NCBI RefSeq assembly: GCF_001590725.1
Contig: NZ_LQXR01000001.1
Span: forward strand, 186,001 to 250,000
Length of the DNA stretch: 64,000 bases
Direction: 5' to 3'
Origin: Snodgrassella sp. CFCC 13594
GTDB lineage: Bacteria > Pseudomonadota > Gammaproteobacteria > Burkholderiales > Neisseriaceae
The translations under genes were made by a program, and so were the position numbers. Positions 19,592-27,795 of this stretch are shown here, one piece after another. The first letter of the stretch is position 1. Each line of letters opens with the position of its first letter. Below the pieces are notes generated by a model, which saw nothing but the letters and a program-made list of their open reading frames with translations, did no database searches and was not told the DNA's origin.

Positions 19592-20008
19592 TTATGAATC
19601 AAATAAATCAGGCTGGGTGGTAGGGTTGGTGGTTGGTGCCGTGTCAAATCCATGCTGTCGAACGAGCCACATCATAATGACATTTTGGACATACTGTTGT
19701 TGTTCGGCGCTTAATGCAGTGTGTTTGGGAATGTGGTGCCATTTTTCCATACACGAACGACAACAGGTTGCAGTGGCATGTTGGGCCACAAAAACGGGAT
19801 GACCACGCCAAGGTGTTTGTTTGCCATCATGCCTTGGGTCTGCCGCTGCGAGACGTTGTTGGATAAAATCGGCGGCGTGCTCAGCGATAACGTGCGGGCC
19901 TTTTTTTTGAGCATAAATTAAATCTTGGCCGCTGAGTTTGAAGCGGCGGCGAAATGAGGATTGTTGTAAGCGATCCCACAGCGGTGAATCTGCGGTGATG
20001 GTGGGCAT
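19592..20008 (-). CDS. DUF4186 family protein
   Basis: This 138-residue protein belongs to the DUF4186 family. The conserved core is LWDRLQQSSFRRRFKL, then KKGPHVIAEHAADFIQQRLA, then DGKQTPWRGHPVFVAQHATATCCRSCMEKWH, which carries a conserved CC..C and several His residues that may bind a metal. No biochemical function is established for the family that I know of. The extended C-terminal tail (TTNPTTQPDLFDS) is not part of the core. The gene stands alone between htpX and the zinc island. Confidence 0.85.
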   Translation of the reverse strand: MPTITADSPLWDRLQQSSFRRRFKLSGQDLIYAQKKGPHVIAEHAADFIQQRLAAADPRHDGKQTPWRGHPVFVAQHATATCCRSCMEKWHHIPKHTALSAEQQQYVQNVIMMWLVRQHGFDTAPTTNPTTQPDLFDS

Positions 20009-20109
20009 AAAGCAGCGATTTCAATAAATGTTGGCAATGGTCGTTGATGGACGGCTCAAAAAGAGGGAAAGACGGAGTTTCTGATGGTCTTTTCGGCTTG
20101 TTGTTTTGC

Positions 20110-21006
20110 CTACTTCATGGCCGCACTCAACGCTTGTATATTGTGTCGGAATAAATCGACATACGTACCGGCCGGATTCCCTTGGCTTAGCGCATCAGAA
20201 TAGAGATTGCCAGACACGTGCGCGCCTGTTGATTGGGCAATGCGATTAATCATCCGTGGGTCTTTGATGTTTTCGCTGAATACGGCCTTGATGTGCAGCT
20301 GCTTGATCTGGCGGATGATGCTGGCGACATCTTTGGCAGAAGGTTCGGCTTCGGTGCTCACTCCTTGTGGGGCAATGAATTGAATCTGATAGCGCCGACC
20401 CATATAGCCAAAGGCATCATGACTGGTGAGCACTTTGCGTTTAGCTACTGGAATGGCGGCAAAAGACTTTTGCGCATAGGCATGCAAGGATTTGAGCGTG
20501 TTTTCATAGCTACCCAAACGTTGCTGATAATAGGCTTTGCCTGCAGGATCCACTTTAATCAAAGCATTGGCCACGTTGCGCACATAGGTTTGCATCAGAA
20601 CGGGGTCATTCCATACGTGCGGGTCATAGCGGCCATGTGTATGGCCGTGATCATCAGCATCTTTCACCACCATGGGACGGATGCCTTGTGCCGCATACGC
20701 GAGTGGCACTTTGCTCTGTTGCGCTGCTCGCTGTACGGCGGCAGGTTCAAAGCCATAACCGCTCAGCAAAACCAGCTTGGCATTACGCAGTTGGCGAATG
20801 TCGCTGGTTTTAAGTTGGTACACGTGGGCATCTTGTTGTGGGCCGACAAGGGTGTGCACTGTAATCCTGTTACCGCCGATCTGCTTGGTTACGTCACCCA
20901 AAATACTGAAGCTGGCCACCACCGGTATGGGTGCTGCAAATAGGCTGCCTGAAAGGAAAATACCCAATATGCCGAAGTAAAGACGTTTTAAACAGCTGGT
21001 TCTCAT
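20110..21006 (-). CDS. znuA: Zinc ABC transporter substrate-binding protein, copy 1
   Basis: This 298-residue periplasmic binding protein (cluster A-I, TroA/ZnuA fold) captures zinc, or possibly manganese, for the ZnuBC transporter. It has a signal peptide ending LFAAPIP. Metal-ligand blocks are QDAHVYQL, DPHVWND, and LTSHDAFGY. The His-rich loop is short (DDHGHTHGRYDPH). It is the last gene of a znuC-znuB-znuA operon, 40 bases after znuB. About 310 bases in its middle are almost identical to the second copy at 25226-26119, while both ends differ, pointing to gene conversion. The start at 21006 gives the signal peptide directly; an upstream extension is not needed. Confidence 0.92.
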   Translation of the reverse strand: MRTSCLKRLYFGILGIFLSGSLFAAPIPVVASFSILGDVTKQIGGNRITVHTLVGPQQDAHVYQLKTSDIRQLRNAKLVLLSGYGFEPAAVQRAAQQSKVPLAYAAQGIRPMVVKDADDHGHTHGRYDPHVWNDPVLMQTYVRNVANALIKVDPAGKAYYQQRLGSYENTLKSLHAYAQKSFAAIPVAKRKVLTSHDAFGYMGRRYQIQFIAPQGVSTEAEPSAKDVASIIRQIKQLHIKAVFSENIKDPRMINRIAQSTGAHVSGNLYSDALSQGNPAGTYVDLFRHNIQALSAAMK

Positions 21007-21046
21007 GCAAGTTATCTCAATGGTCAATGAATCATCAGAAAAAGGT

Positions 21047-21925
21047 TTATGCGGTGTGGTGGCGAGCGCGACGATAAAGCCGAGGTAGAATTCCACTTTC
21101 CCATCCCAATAAGATAGACGCCAAATATACCAAGCCGCAACACAAAATAATTGCAGGCCCTGATGGAATATTAACATAATAGGAAAAAAGCAGACCGGTC
21201 AAACCACACACCATGGCAATCAATGCCGCTAGCGTCATTAAGCCGCCCATGGTTTTGGCCCATAAGCGAGCACTGATGGGAGGTAACATCATTAGGCCTA
21301 CCGACATCAATGTACCTAGGGCCTGAAAACCAGCGACCAGATTCAACACCACCAACACCAAAAATGCGATGTGCCAAAGCCCACCTTTACCACCAACCGA
21401 CTGCAAAAATAAAGGGTCTATACTTTCCAACAATAAAGGCCGGTAAATCACGGCCAATACCACCAATGTAATGCTGGCCACGCCGCCTACTAGCAACAGC
21501 GAAGGACGGTCGACCGCCAAAATAGAGCCAAACAGTAAATTGAGCAAATCGACACTATTACCATTGCGGCTCACCAATACCACGCCTAAGGCCAAGCAGG
21601 TGAGGAAAAAAGCAGCAAAACTGGCGTCTTCTTTGATGTTGGTAAAACGGCTGGCTAAACCCGCAAACAAGGCCATCAGCAACCCAGCCACAAAACCGCC
21701 CACACTCATGGCTGGCAGGCTCAATCCTGCCACCATGTAACCCACAGCAGCACCTGGCAAGATGGCGTGTCCCAAAGCGTCGCCCACTAAACTCATGCGT
21801 CGCATCATGAGGAATACCCCCATTGGTGCCGCACTCAAGGCCAAGAAAACCACCGAAGCCAAGGCGTAACGCATGAAATCGAACTCAACAAAAGGCTCAA
21901 TCAGCCCTTGATACAACCATTGCAT
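21047..21925 (-). CDS. znuB: Zinc ABC transporter permease
   Basis: This 292-residue integral membrane protein of the ABC-3 family is the channel of the zinc importer. It has eight or so hydrophobic segments. The family signature is MRRMSLVGDALGHAILPGAAVGYM (about residues 43-66). Start ATG 21925 is preceded by AAAGGAAATTCC. It lies 13 bases downstream of znuC and 40 bases upstream of znuA on the same strand. Confidence 0.94.
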   Translation of the reverse strand: MQWLYQGLIEPFVEFDFMRYALASVVFLALSAAPMGVFLMMRRMSLVGDALGHAILPGAAVGYMVAGLSLPAMSVGGFVAGLLMALFAGLASRFTNIKEDASFAAFFLTCLALGVVLVSRNGNSVDLLNLLFGSILAVDRPSLLLVGGVASITLVVLAVIYRPLLLESIDPLFLQSVGGKGGLWHIAFLVLVVLNLVAGFQALGTLMSVGLMMLPPISARLWAKTMGGLMTLAALIAMVCGLTGLLFSYYVNIPSGPAIILCCGLVYLASILLGWESGILPRLYRRARHHTA

Positions 21926-21938
21926 GGAATTTCCTTTT

Positions 21939-22667
21939 TCAGGCAGCACACCATTCGTTGCTGTCGTGTTGTTGCATGGCATCGGCAGCGCGTTGCAAGT
22001 ATGCATCAGTGAGTACCACCTCTGTTTTTCCTGCCGCAATTTTTTCCCGCGCCAGCAATAAGGTGTGTGGGAAATAGGCCCGCACCTGCTCATAATCATG
22101 CAATACGGCAATGACGGTGCAATGCTGACGTTGCTGGTGTTCGCGCAAAATGTCGAGTAGAGCGTAGGTGGTACGCGCATCAACGGCGTTAAATGGTTCA
22201 TCGAGCAGCAAAACACGTGCATTTTGAGCCAGCATGCGCGCGAAAAGAATACGTTGGAATTGGCCGTTTGAGAGCTGTCCGATTGGTCGGCGCGCATAAT
22301 CAAGCATGTCTACTTGTTTTAATGCTGCCTGAATTCGTGCTCGCAAGGCCGGTGTCAAACCCTTGAAATAACCGATTTCATACCACAAACCCATGGCCGT
22401 GAGCTCATAGACGCTTAATGGCTGGCTGCGGTCAATATCTGATTGCTGAGGCAAATAGGCAATATCGGCGCGTTGCAGACCGTGCCAATCGATGCGGCCT
22501 GTGTCTGCTTTCAATAGGCCCATAATGGCTTTAAGTAGAGTGGATTTGCCTGCACCATTGGGGCCGAATAACGCCCACATTTGATTGTCACCAAAATCGG
22601 CGCTGACATGGTGCACGGCTGGACGGTGGCGATAGCTAACGGTGAGGTTGTCAATGGCAATGCCCAT
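21939..22667 (-). CDS. znuC: Zinc ABC transporter ATPase
   Basis: This 242-residue ABC ATPase powers zinc import. Walker A is GPNGAGKST (about residues 34-42) and Walker B is RVLLLDEP (about 152-159). The ABC signature reads LSNGQ instead of LSGGQ, a tolerated variant in this family. The H-loop is in AVLHDYEQV. It is the first gene of the znuCBA operon and faces the GTPase gene across a region with two Zur-box-like sites. An in-frame start at 22697 is possible; 22667 is favoured because the protein core begins there. Confidence 0.93.
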   Translation of the reverse strand: MGIAIDNLTVSYRHRPAVHHVSADFGDNQMWALFGPNGAGKSTLLKAIMGLLKADTGRIDWHGLQRADIAYLPQQSDIDRSQPLSVYELTAMGLWYEIGYFKGLTPALRARIQAALKQVDMLDYARRPIGQLSNGQFQRILFARMLAQNARVLLLDEPFNAVDARTTYALLDILREHQQRQHCTVIAVLHDYEQVRAYFPHTLLLAREKIAAGKTEVVLTDAYLQRAADAMQQHDSNEWCAA

Positions 22668-22853
22668 TATTGCACCGCCCAAGCATACACGCCCCAAATC
22701 AATACCAGTAACACCAACGCCAATAGCAAACGTTTGCCTACGCCTGCCAGCAATAAAGATGGCATATTTATCCTTCAGTTTAAGTGAAATGACCCGTTCA
22801 ATTCAGGCACTTTGATCTGGCTGAATATCTTGTCACCAAAATTTAGAGCGTAA

Positions 22854-22868
22854 TGATACACCATAACA
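22854..22868. promoter_or_regulatory. Second Zur-box-like site (13 of 15)
   Basis: TGATACACCATAACA matches the neisserial Zur consensus TGTTATDNHATAACA with two differences. It is closer to znuC and could control the minus-strand operon. Confidence 0.6.
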
Positions 22869-22929
22869 TTTTTAGCCGCACCAGCTGACCTTGAGTGGCT
22901 AGATGGAGAGATAATTTGCATCCTGATAA

Positions 22930-22944
22930 TGTTATGGTATAACA
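22930..22944. promoter_or_regulatory. Zur box, perfect match to the neisserial consensus
   Basis: TGTTATGGTATAACA fits the published Neisseria Zur consensus TGTTATDNHATAACA at all positions. It lies 62 bases upstream of the GTPase start and between two divergent zinc-uptake units, so zinc-loaded Zur would repress one or both. Confidence 0.85.
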
Positions 22945-23005
22945 TAAATATAAATAAAACAGCGGTAGATTATCACTGCAGTATTTCACCATGGTAGGAA
23001 CACGA

Positions 23006-24232
23006 ATGCACAAACAAAACATTACGGGCCAAACCAAGCTGCCCGTTACGGTGCTGTCTGGTTTTTTAGGGGCAGGTAAGACCACTTTGTTAAACCATAT
23101 TCTGAATAATCGCGAAGGCCGAAAAGTGGCCGTGATTGTGAACGATATGTCAGAAGTCAATATTGATGAGGCGCTGGTGCGCGAAGGTGGGGCTGAGTTG
23201 TCGCGCACCGATGAAAAATTGGTGGCCATGAGTAATGGCTGCATTTGCTGTACCCTACGCGAGGATTTATTGGCCGAAGTGGCGCGCTTGGCTGCAGAAG
23301 GACGTTTTGATCAGCTGGTGATTGAATCTACTGGGATTGCTGAACCATTGCCGGTGGCGGAAACATTTACCTTTGCAGGTGAAGATGGTCGCTGTCTGAA
23401 CGATGTCGCCCAGCTCGATACCATGGTCACAGTGGTGGATGCTTGCAATTTCCTTCGGGATTATGAAAGTCGTGATCGACTTCAGGCTCGAGGGGAATCG
23501 CTGGGCGATGGCGACGAGCGTACTGTGGTTGATCTTTTGGTAGACCAAGTGGAATTTTGTGATGTGTTGGTGCTGAATAAGACGGACTTGATTGATGAGG
23601 CAGATCGCCGCTACCTGCATTCGCTGTTGCATCAATTGAATCCACGGGCACGCATTCTGGAATCTCAGTTTGGTCAAGTGTCTTTGGACGCCGTTTTGAA
23701 TACGGGTTTGTTTGATTTTGATGAAGCCGCACAGGCCCCAGGGTGGCTACAAGAATTACGTGGTACGCACACGCCAGAAACGGAGGAATATGGGATTACT
23801 AACTTTGTTTACCGGGCGCGGCGGCCATTTCACCCGCAACGATTATGGGATTGGATTAATACTGATTGGCCTGGGGTAGTGCGCTCTAAAGGTTATTTTT
23901 GGTTAGCCAGCGAGCCTGCTTTGGCTGGCACTTGGTCACAAGCTGGTGCGGTGGCACGCCATGGCGTGGCTGGATATTGGTGGGCCGCAGTGGAACGCAC
24001 TGAATGGCCGCAAGATCCCGAATCTTTGGCGTTTATTCGCAGCCATTGGGATGAAGAGGTGGGTGATGCGCGCCAAGAGTGGGTGATGATTGGTATGGAT
24101 ATGGATGAAGCCGCGCTGCGCTCAGGGTTCGACGGCTGCTTGCTCACAGATGCGGAAATGGCTGCGGGCGTAGAGACATGGCAACAATGGCCATGTCCAT
24201 TTGATGAATGGCGCCACCATGAGGCTGCCTGA
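23006..24232 (+). CDS. COG0523 G3E GTPase, zinc metallochaperone type (ZigA/YciC/ZagA-like)
   Basis: This 408-residue protein is a COG0523 GTPase, of the subgroup that is induced by zinc starvation and delivers zinc to client enzymes. Walker A is [15 protein letters not shown] (about residues 20-34), the metal motif CxCC is CICC (about 82-85), the switch motif is [15 protein letters not shown], and the nucleotide-specificity motif is NKTD. The C-terminal CobW domain ends in a His-containing tail (EWRHHEAA). AGGA 6 bases before ATG 23006 decides the start over 22991. A perfect Zur box upstream supports the zinc role. The last codon and stop overlap an exact uptake sequence at 24222. Confidence 0.92.
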   Translation: MHKQNITGQTKLPVTVLSGFLGAGKTTLLNHILNNREGRKVAVIVNDMSEVNIDEALVREGGAELSRTDEKLVAMSNGCICCTLREDLLAEVARLAAEGRFDQLVIESTGIAEPLPVAETFTFAGEDGRCLNDVAQLDTMVTVVDACNFLRDYESRDRLQARGESLGDGDERTVVDLLVDQVEFCDVLVLNKTDLIDEADRRYLHSLLHQLNPRARILESQFGQVSLDAVLNTGLFDFDEAAQAPGWLQELRGTHTPETEEYGITNFVYRARRPFHPQRLWDWINTDWPGVVRSKGYFWLASEPALAGTWSQAGAVARHGVAGYWWAAVERTEWPQDPESLAFIRSHWDEEVGDARQEWVMIGMDMDEAALRSGFDGCLLTDAEMAAGVETWQQWPCPFDEWRHHEAA

Positions 24233-24337
24233 AATCCAGGTTTATGGTGATAGCTCATCAACGTCAATTCATGATGCCGATAAATAATCATTTTTAAGTG
24301 ATCTGAGTGATCAAGCAAACTAAGGGAGTGTTACCAG

Positions 24338-25156
24338 ATGAAGGCTTGGAAAGCAAGTTTAGCAGTGGCAGTATTGGGTAGCTGGATGGGTTCAGTGCCA
24401 GTGTGGGCGCATGAAGTGTGGGTAAATACAGATCACACCCATGGCGGCGAAACATTGAAAGCGGAATTGGCTTATGGTCATTTTCCTGCTGCCATGACCA
24501 TCAGTGCCGAACGGCAAGATATTTTCAAAAAACCATTGCAGTTGATTGGGCCTCAAGGCAAGCAAAATTTGCTGCAAAAAGGACTGCATAACTACAGCTA
24601 TCAAAGTGCAAAACCTTTGCCAGAAGGTAGCTATTTGGTGTTGGCAGAATATGCGCCCACGTTTTGGTCTAAAAATGCACAAGGTTGGCGCCGCGCTAAT
24701 TTGCAGCAAATGCCGGATGCCACTTATTGTGAAGAAACACGTATGTTTGGCAAGAATGTACTGAATGTAGGCCATGACAGTGCGGATACCAAAATTATTA
24801 CCCAGCCCACGGGACAAGCACTGGAAATTGTTCCTTTGGATAACCCAGCTAATGTGCAAGTGGGCAAATCATTGCCGGTGCAAGTGTTGTATCAAGGCGA
24901 GCCCTTAGCCAATGCCACCGTTGTCGCCACCTTTGATGGTTTCACTCAACGTGATGCTGATGAACACAATCACGATTTGGAACCGCAAGCTTTTTCGGCT
25001 ACCACCGATGGCCAGGGCAAAGTGGGTGTAATTCCGCTGCGGCAAGGGTTTTGGAAAGTAAGGGTGGTGCACAAAGCGGCATATGGAGATGCCAAGATTT
25101 GTCAATTTTCTGCTAATTATGCCACGCTGACATTCCAGATCGGCCATGTTCACTGA
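24338..25156 (+). CDS. Periplasmic DUF4198 protein, probable metal-uptake accessory
   Basis: This 272-residue exported protein has a signal peptide ending VWAHEVWV. It belongs to the DUF4198 family (related to NikM/CbiK-type periplasmic proteins found beside metal transporters). The mature protein begins with His (HEVW) and has His-rich patches (NTDHTHGGE, DADEHNHDLE) and ends GHVH, consistent with metal binding. AAGGGAG precedes the ATG. It sits between a zinc GTPase and a second znuA in a likely single transcript, so zinc is the most probable metal. Confidence 0.8.
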   Translation: MKAWKASLAVAVLGSWMGSVPVWAHEVWVNTDHTHGGETLKAELAYGHFPAAMTISAERQDIFKKPLQLIGPQGKQNLLQKGLHNYSYQSAKPLPEGSYLVLAEYAPTFWSKNAQGWRRANLQQMPDATYCEETRMFGKNVLNVGHDSADTKIITQPTGQALEIVPLDNPANVQVGKSLPVQVLYQGEPLANATVVATFDGFTQRDADEHNHDLEPQAFSATTDGQGKVGVIPLRQGFWKVRVVHKAAYGDAKICQFSANYATLTFQIGHVH

Positions 25157-25225
25157 GGCTGTGGGCAATACACAATTTGGCTGCACGCATGGTGCGCGTC
25201 GGCCGCTTTTACAAGGAAGACAACA

Positions 25226-26119
25226 ATGAAACAATGGCAATTGGGCGCCGTAGCTGCGCTATTTTCAGGCAGCCTGATGGCGGCACCGCTGCCGGTGGTG
25301 GCCAGCTTCAGCGTATTGGGTGATGTGGTGCATCAAATAGGGGGCAACCGAGTATCGGTGCAAACGATCGTGGGGCCAGACCAAGATGCACACACCTACC
25401 AATTAACGCCTGCAGATGTGCGCAAAATCCGTACCGCCAAGTTGGTGGTGTTTAATGGTTTGGGTTTGGAAAAAGCCGCAGAAGTGCGTGCTGCCCAGCA
25501 AGCAAAAGTGCCTGTGGCCTATGCTAGTAGTGGCATCAAAGCAGCCAAAGCGGAAGAAGAGGAGCATGATCATGGCCATGAAGGTCATGATCACGGTGAG
25601 TTTGACCCACACGTATGGAACGACCCCGTCCTGATGCAAACCTATGTGCGCAACGTGGCCAATGCTTTGATTAAAGTGGATCCTGCAGGCAAAGCCTATT
25701 ATCAGCAACGTTTGGGTAGCTATGAAAACACACTCAAATCCTTGCATGCCTATGCGCAAAAGTCTTTTGCCGCCATTCCCGTCGCCAAACGCAAAGTGCT
25801 CACCAGTCATGATGCCTTTGGCTATATGGGTCGTCGCTATCAGATTCAATTCATTGCCCCACAAGGAGTGAGCACCGAAGCCGAACCTTCTGCCAAAGAT
25901 GTCGCCAGCATCATCCGCCAAGTAAAACAGCAAGGCATCAAAGCCATTTTCTTTGAAAACATCAAAAACCCACGCGTAGTACAGCAAATCGCGCGTGAAA
26001 CGGGCACTGCCATCAAAGGTGAATTATATTCAGATGCATTGAGCAAAAATGCTCAGGCCAATACCTATGCCAATATGTTTCGACACAATGTGGCACAGCT
26101 GAGCCGTGCCATGAAATAA
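25226..26119 (+). CDS. znuA: Zinc ABC transporter substrate-binding protein, copy 2
   Basis: This 297-residue ZnuA paralogue has a signal peptide ending LMAAPLP and the metal-ligand blocks QDAHTYQL, DPHVWND and LTSHDAFGY. Its His-rich loop is long (EEEEHDHGHEGHDHGEFDPH), typical of zinc-specific members and longer than in copy 1. It follows the DUF4198 gene and has its own good ribosome-binding site (AAGGAAGAC), but no separate permease; it may feed the ZnuBC encoded divergently. Bases 25606-25920 are about 97 percent identical to copy 1. An exact uptake sequence (25264) lies in the signal-peptide coding region. Confidence 0.92.
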   Translation: MKQWQLGAVAALFSGSLMAAPLPVVASFSVLGDVVHQIGGNRVSVQTIVGPDQDAHTYQLTPADVRKIRTAKLVVFNGLGLEKAAEVRAAQQAKVPVAYASSGIKAAKAEEEEHDHGHEGHDHGEFDPHVWNDPVLMQTYVRNVANALIKVDPAGKAYYQQRLGSYENTLKSLHAYAQKSFAAIPVAKRKVLTSHDAFGYMGRRYQIQFIAPQGVSTEAEPSAKDVASIIRQVKQQGIKAIFFENIKNPRVVQQIARETGTAIKGELYSDALSKNAQANTYANMFRHNVAQLSRAMK

Positions 26120-26140
26120 GATGCGTTTGTCCTGACTTGG

Positions 26141-26170
26141 CCGCCAGAATCATTTCTGGCGGTTTTTTTT
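26141..26170 (+). terminator. Rho-independent terminator after znuA copy 2
   Basis: CCGCCAGAA pairs with TTCTGGCGG and is followed by eight T. Confidence 0.95.
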
Positions 26171-26229
26171 ACCCGGAAAACAAGCGGATGGGGCGCTGTT
26201 GAATCAGGGTGATCCGAGACAAACTGGTT

Positions 26230-27795
26230 TTAAATCGGCCAAGACGTATGATGAGTGAGCGCCCGAATAACCAAACGGTTGGGGAGCAAGGCCTGCTGTA
26301 CACGGGCCGACAATGGACTGGCCTCGCCCAGCATCATCGCGGCTAGGGCTTCACTGCATAAAGGTGCAGTGGCTAAGCCGCGGCTACCATGGGCGCTGTT
26401 AACGAAGAGATTGGGGACAAATGGGCAAGGCGATTGAAGGGGTAGGTTTTTATCATTCGCCAATTTTGCATATACCGCCCGCATGGCCGCAGCATCCCCT
26501 ATGGGTCCAACCACAGGGAGGTGGTCATAAGCATCACAGCGTACAGCGGCATGGCCTGCCAATGGGGATGTTTTGGCCTGCGCCATTTGGCATTCTGCTG
26601 CCAAATCTGGGATCAGATGACTGAGTTGTTGCCAGTTTTCCGTATTATCCGCTTGGCTCATTGCATCGCTGTCATTCCCGGGCGCAAAGCTGGCCCCAAA
26701 ACATATTTTATCTTGCCAGGGCGGGCTGACATAACTGGCACCACTAAGGGCACAGCGCAGGCCATTCAGGCCGGGGAGGGCTGCGGCCACGGTGGTTTGC
26801 CCGCGAATGCGCTGAAAAGGCCAACCCAGCATCGGTCCGATGTGGCCACTTTGTGCGCCGGTACACAGCACCACATGTGATGCGGCTATATGTGTGTTGC
26901 CTGAAGGCGTTTGGGTGTGTACCAGCCACTCATTGTTGTGCCACCTCATGTGTTCCATGCGGGTATGCTCAAACATCTGTATCAAGGGGTGTTTGAGCAA
27001 GCCATGTACCCATGCAGGCGGGTGTAGGGAAACGCCTTGCGGCCACCATAAGGCATTTTGGTGGATGCGGATGCCAGCCAATTGGCTGGCCGTTGCTGCA
27101 TTAATATAGTCATACAATGCGCCTGAATGTGATTGTGTGGCTAAAGCTTGGTTGCGTCGGCGTTCTTGTTCGTTGTAATCCAAGTGCAAAACCCCGCAAG
27201 CTTGCCATTCTTGCTGCATGGGTAAAATGTGGCTTAGTAGTTGGCGGCTGTATGCATAACCCGCAAGCAGTAACTCGCTTTGAATGGTGTTGTGGGCAGA
27301 GATTTTGGCATAGAGTAAGCCTTGGCGATTGCCTGAGGCCGCATGAGCTACTGCGCCGCTGTCGATGACGGTGACCGAAATACCACGAACAGCCAAAGCA
27401 TAAGCAGTAGCTGCACCCGCAATGCCAGCACCCACCACCATGACGTGTGTCATAGGCGTAGGGTGAGGCAGATGCAGCCAAGGCTTGGGCGCTGCATCTG
27501 CAGCAAAATTTGCCTGCCAGTCATCAAGATGATCGGGATGAATCAGCAATAAACGAACATGGGACAAAAATTGGGGTATGCAGAATACAGGTTGGTGCTG
27601 ATACAGCGTTTGAGCCAACTGCAACGCGGATTGCAATGGCTCCGGAGCGGTGTTTGGTGATGCGTTTGCTGCTTCAGGCAGCCAGTGATCGCTGATGATA
27701 AGCCAAGTTTGATGCTGCATGGGTGCTTGTAGATGCGCTTCCCATAACGCGCGCATACTGGGCCAGTGGTGCCAGCATTGATTGATGCCCATCAT
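26230..27795 (-). CDS. mnmC: MnmC2-like FAD-dependent tRNA wobble uridine oxidoreductase
   Basis: The FAD domain of MnmC removes the carboxymethyl group of cmnm5s2U34 in certain tRNAs. Residues from about 115 on have the DAO fold: dinucleotide motif VVGAGIAGAATAYALA, the SGNRQGLLYAK block, and the C-terminal NSAHGSRGLATAPLCSEALA typical of MnmC. E. coli MnmC has a preceding ~245-residue methyltransferase domain. Here only about 115 residues precede the FAD domain, and they lack a glycine-rich SAM motif; this segment looks like a shortened remnant of that domain, but I am not certain. The start overlaps the stop of the asmA-like gene by four bases (ATGA), so it is a normal start in an operon and not a cut-off product. 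Confidence 0.8.
   Translation of the reverse strand: MMGINQCWHHWPSMRALWEAHLQAPMQHQTWLIISDHWLPEAANASPNTAPEPLQSALQLAQTLYQHQPVFCIPQFLSHVRLLLIHPDHLDDWQANFAADAAPKPWLHLPHPTPMTHVMVVGAGIAGAATAYALAVRGISVTVIDSGAVAHAASGNRQGLLYAKISAHNTIQSELLLAGYAYSRQLLSHILPMQQEWQACGVLHLDYNEQERRRNQALATQSHSGALYDYINAATASQLAGIRIHQNALWWPQGVSLHPPAWVHGLLKHPLIQMFEHTRMEHMRWHNNEWLVHTQTPSGNTHIAASHVVLCTGAQSGHIGPMLGWPFQRIRGQTTVAAALPGLNGLRCALSGASYVSPPWQDKICFGASFAPGNDSDAMSQADNTENWQQLSHLIPDLAAECQMAQAKTSPLAGHAAVRCDAYDHLPVVGPIGDAAAMRAVYAKLANDKNLPLQSPCPFVPNLFVNSAHGSRGLATAPLCSEALAAMMLGEASPLSARVQQALLPNRLVIRALTHHTSWPI

Noticed and set aside
20233..20943. Long open frame of 236 codons on the plus strand opposite znuA copy 1, with a similar one (25403-25987 minus) opposite copy 2
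   Set aside because: Both lie fully antisense to clear genes and resemble each other only because the genes beneath are paralogues sharing a conversion tract. No ribosome-binding site or known domain.
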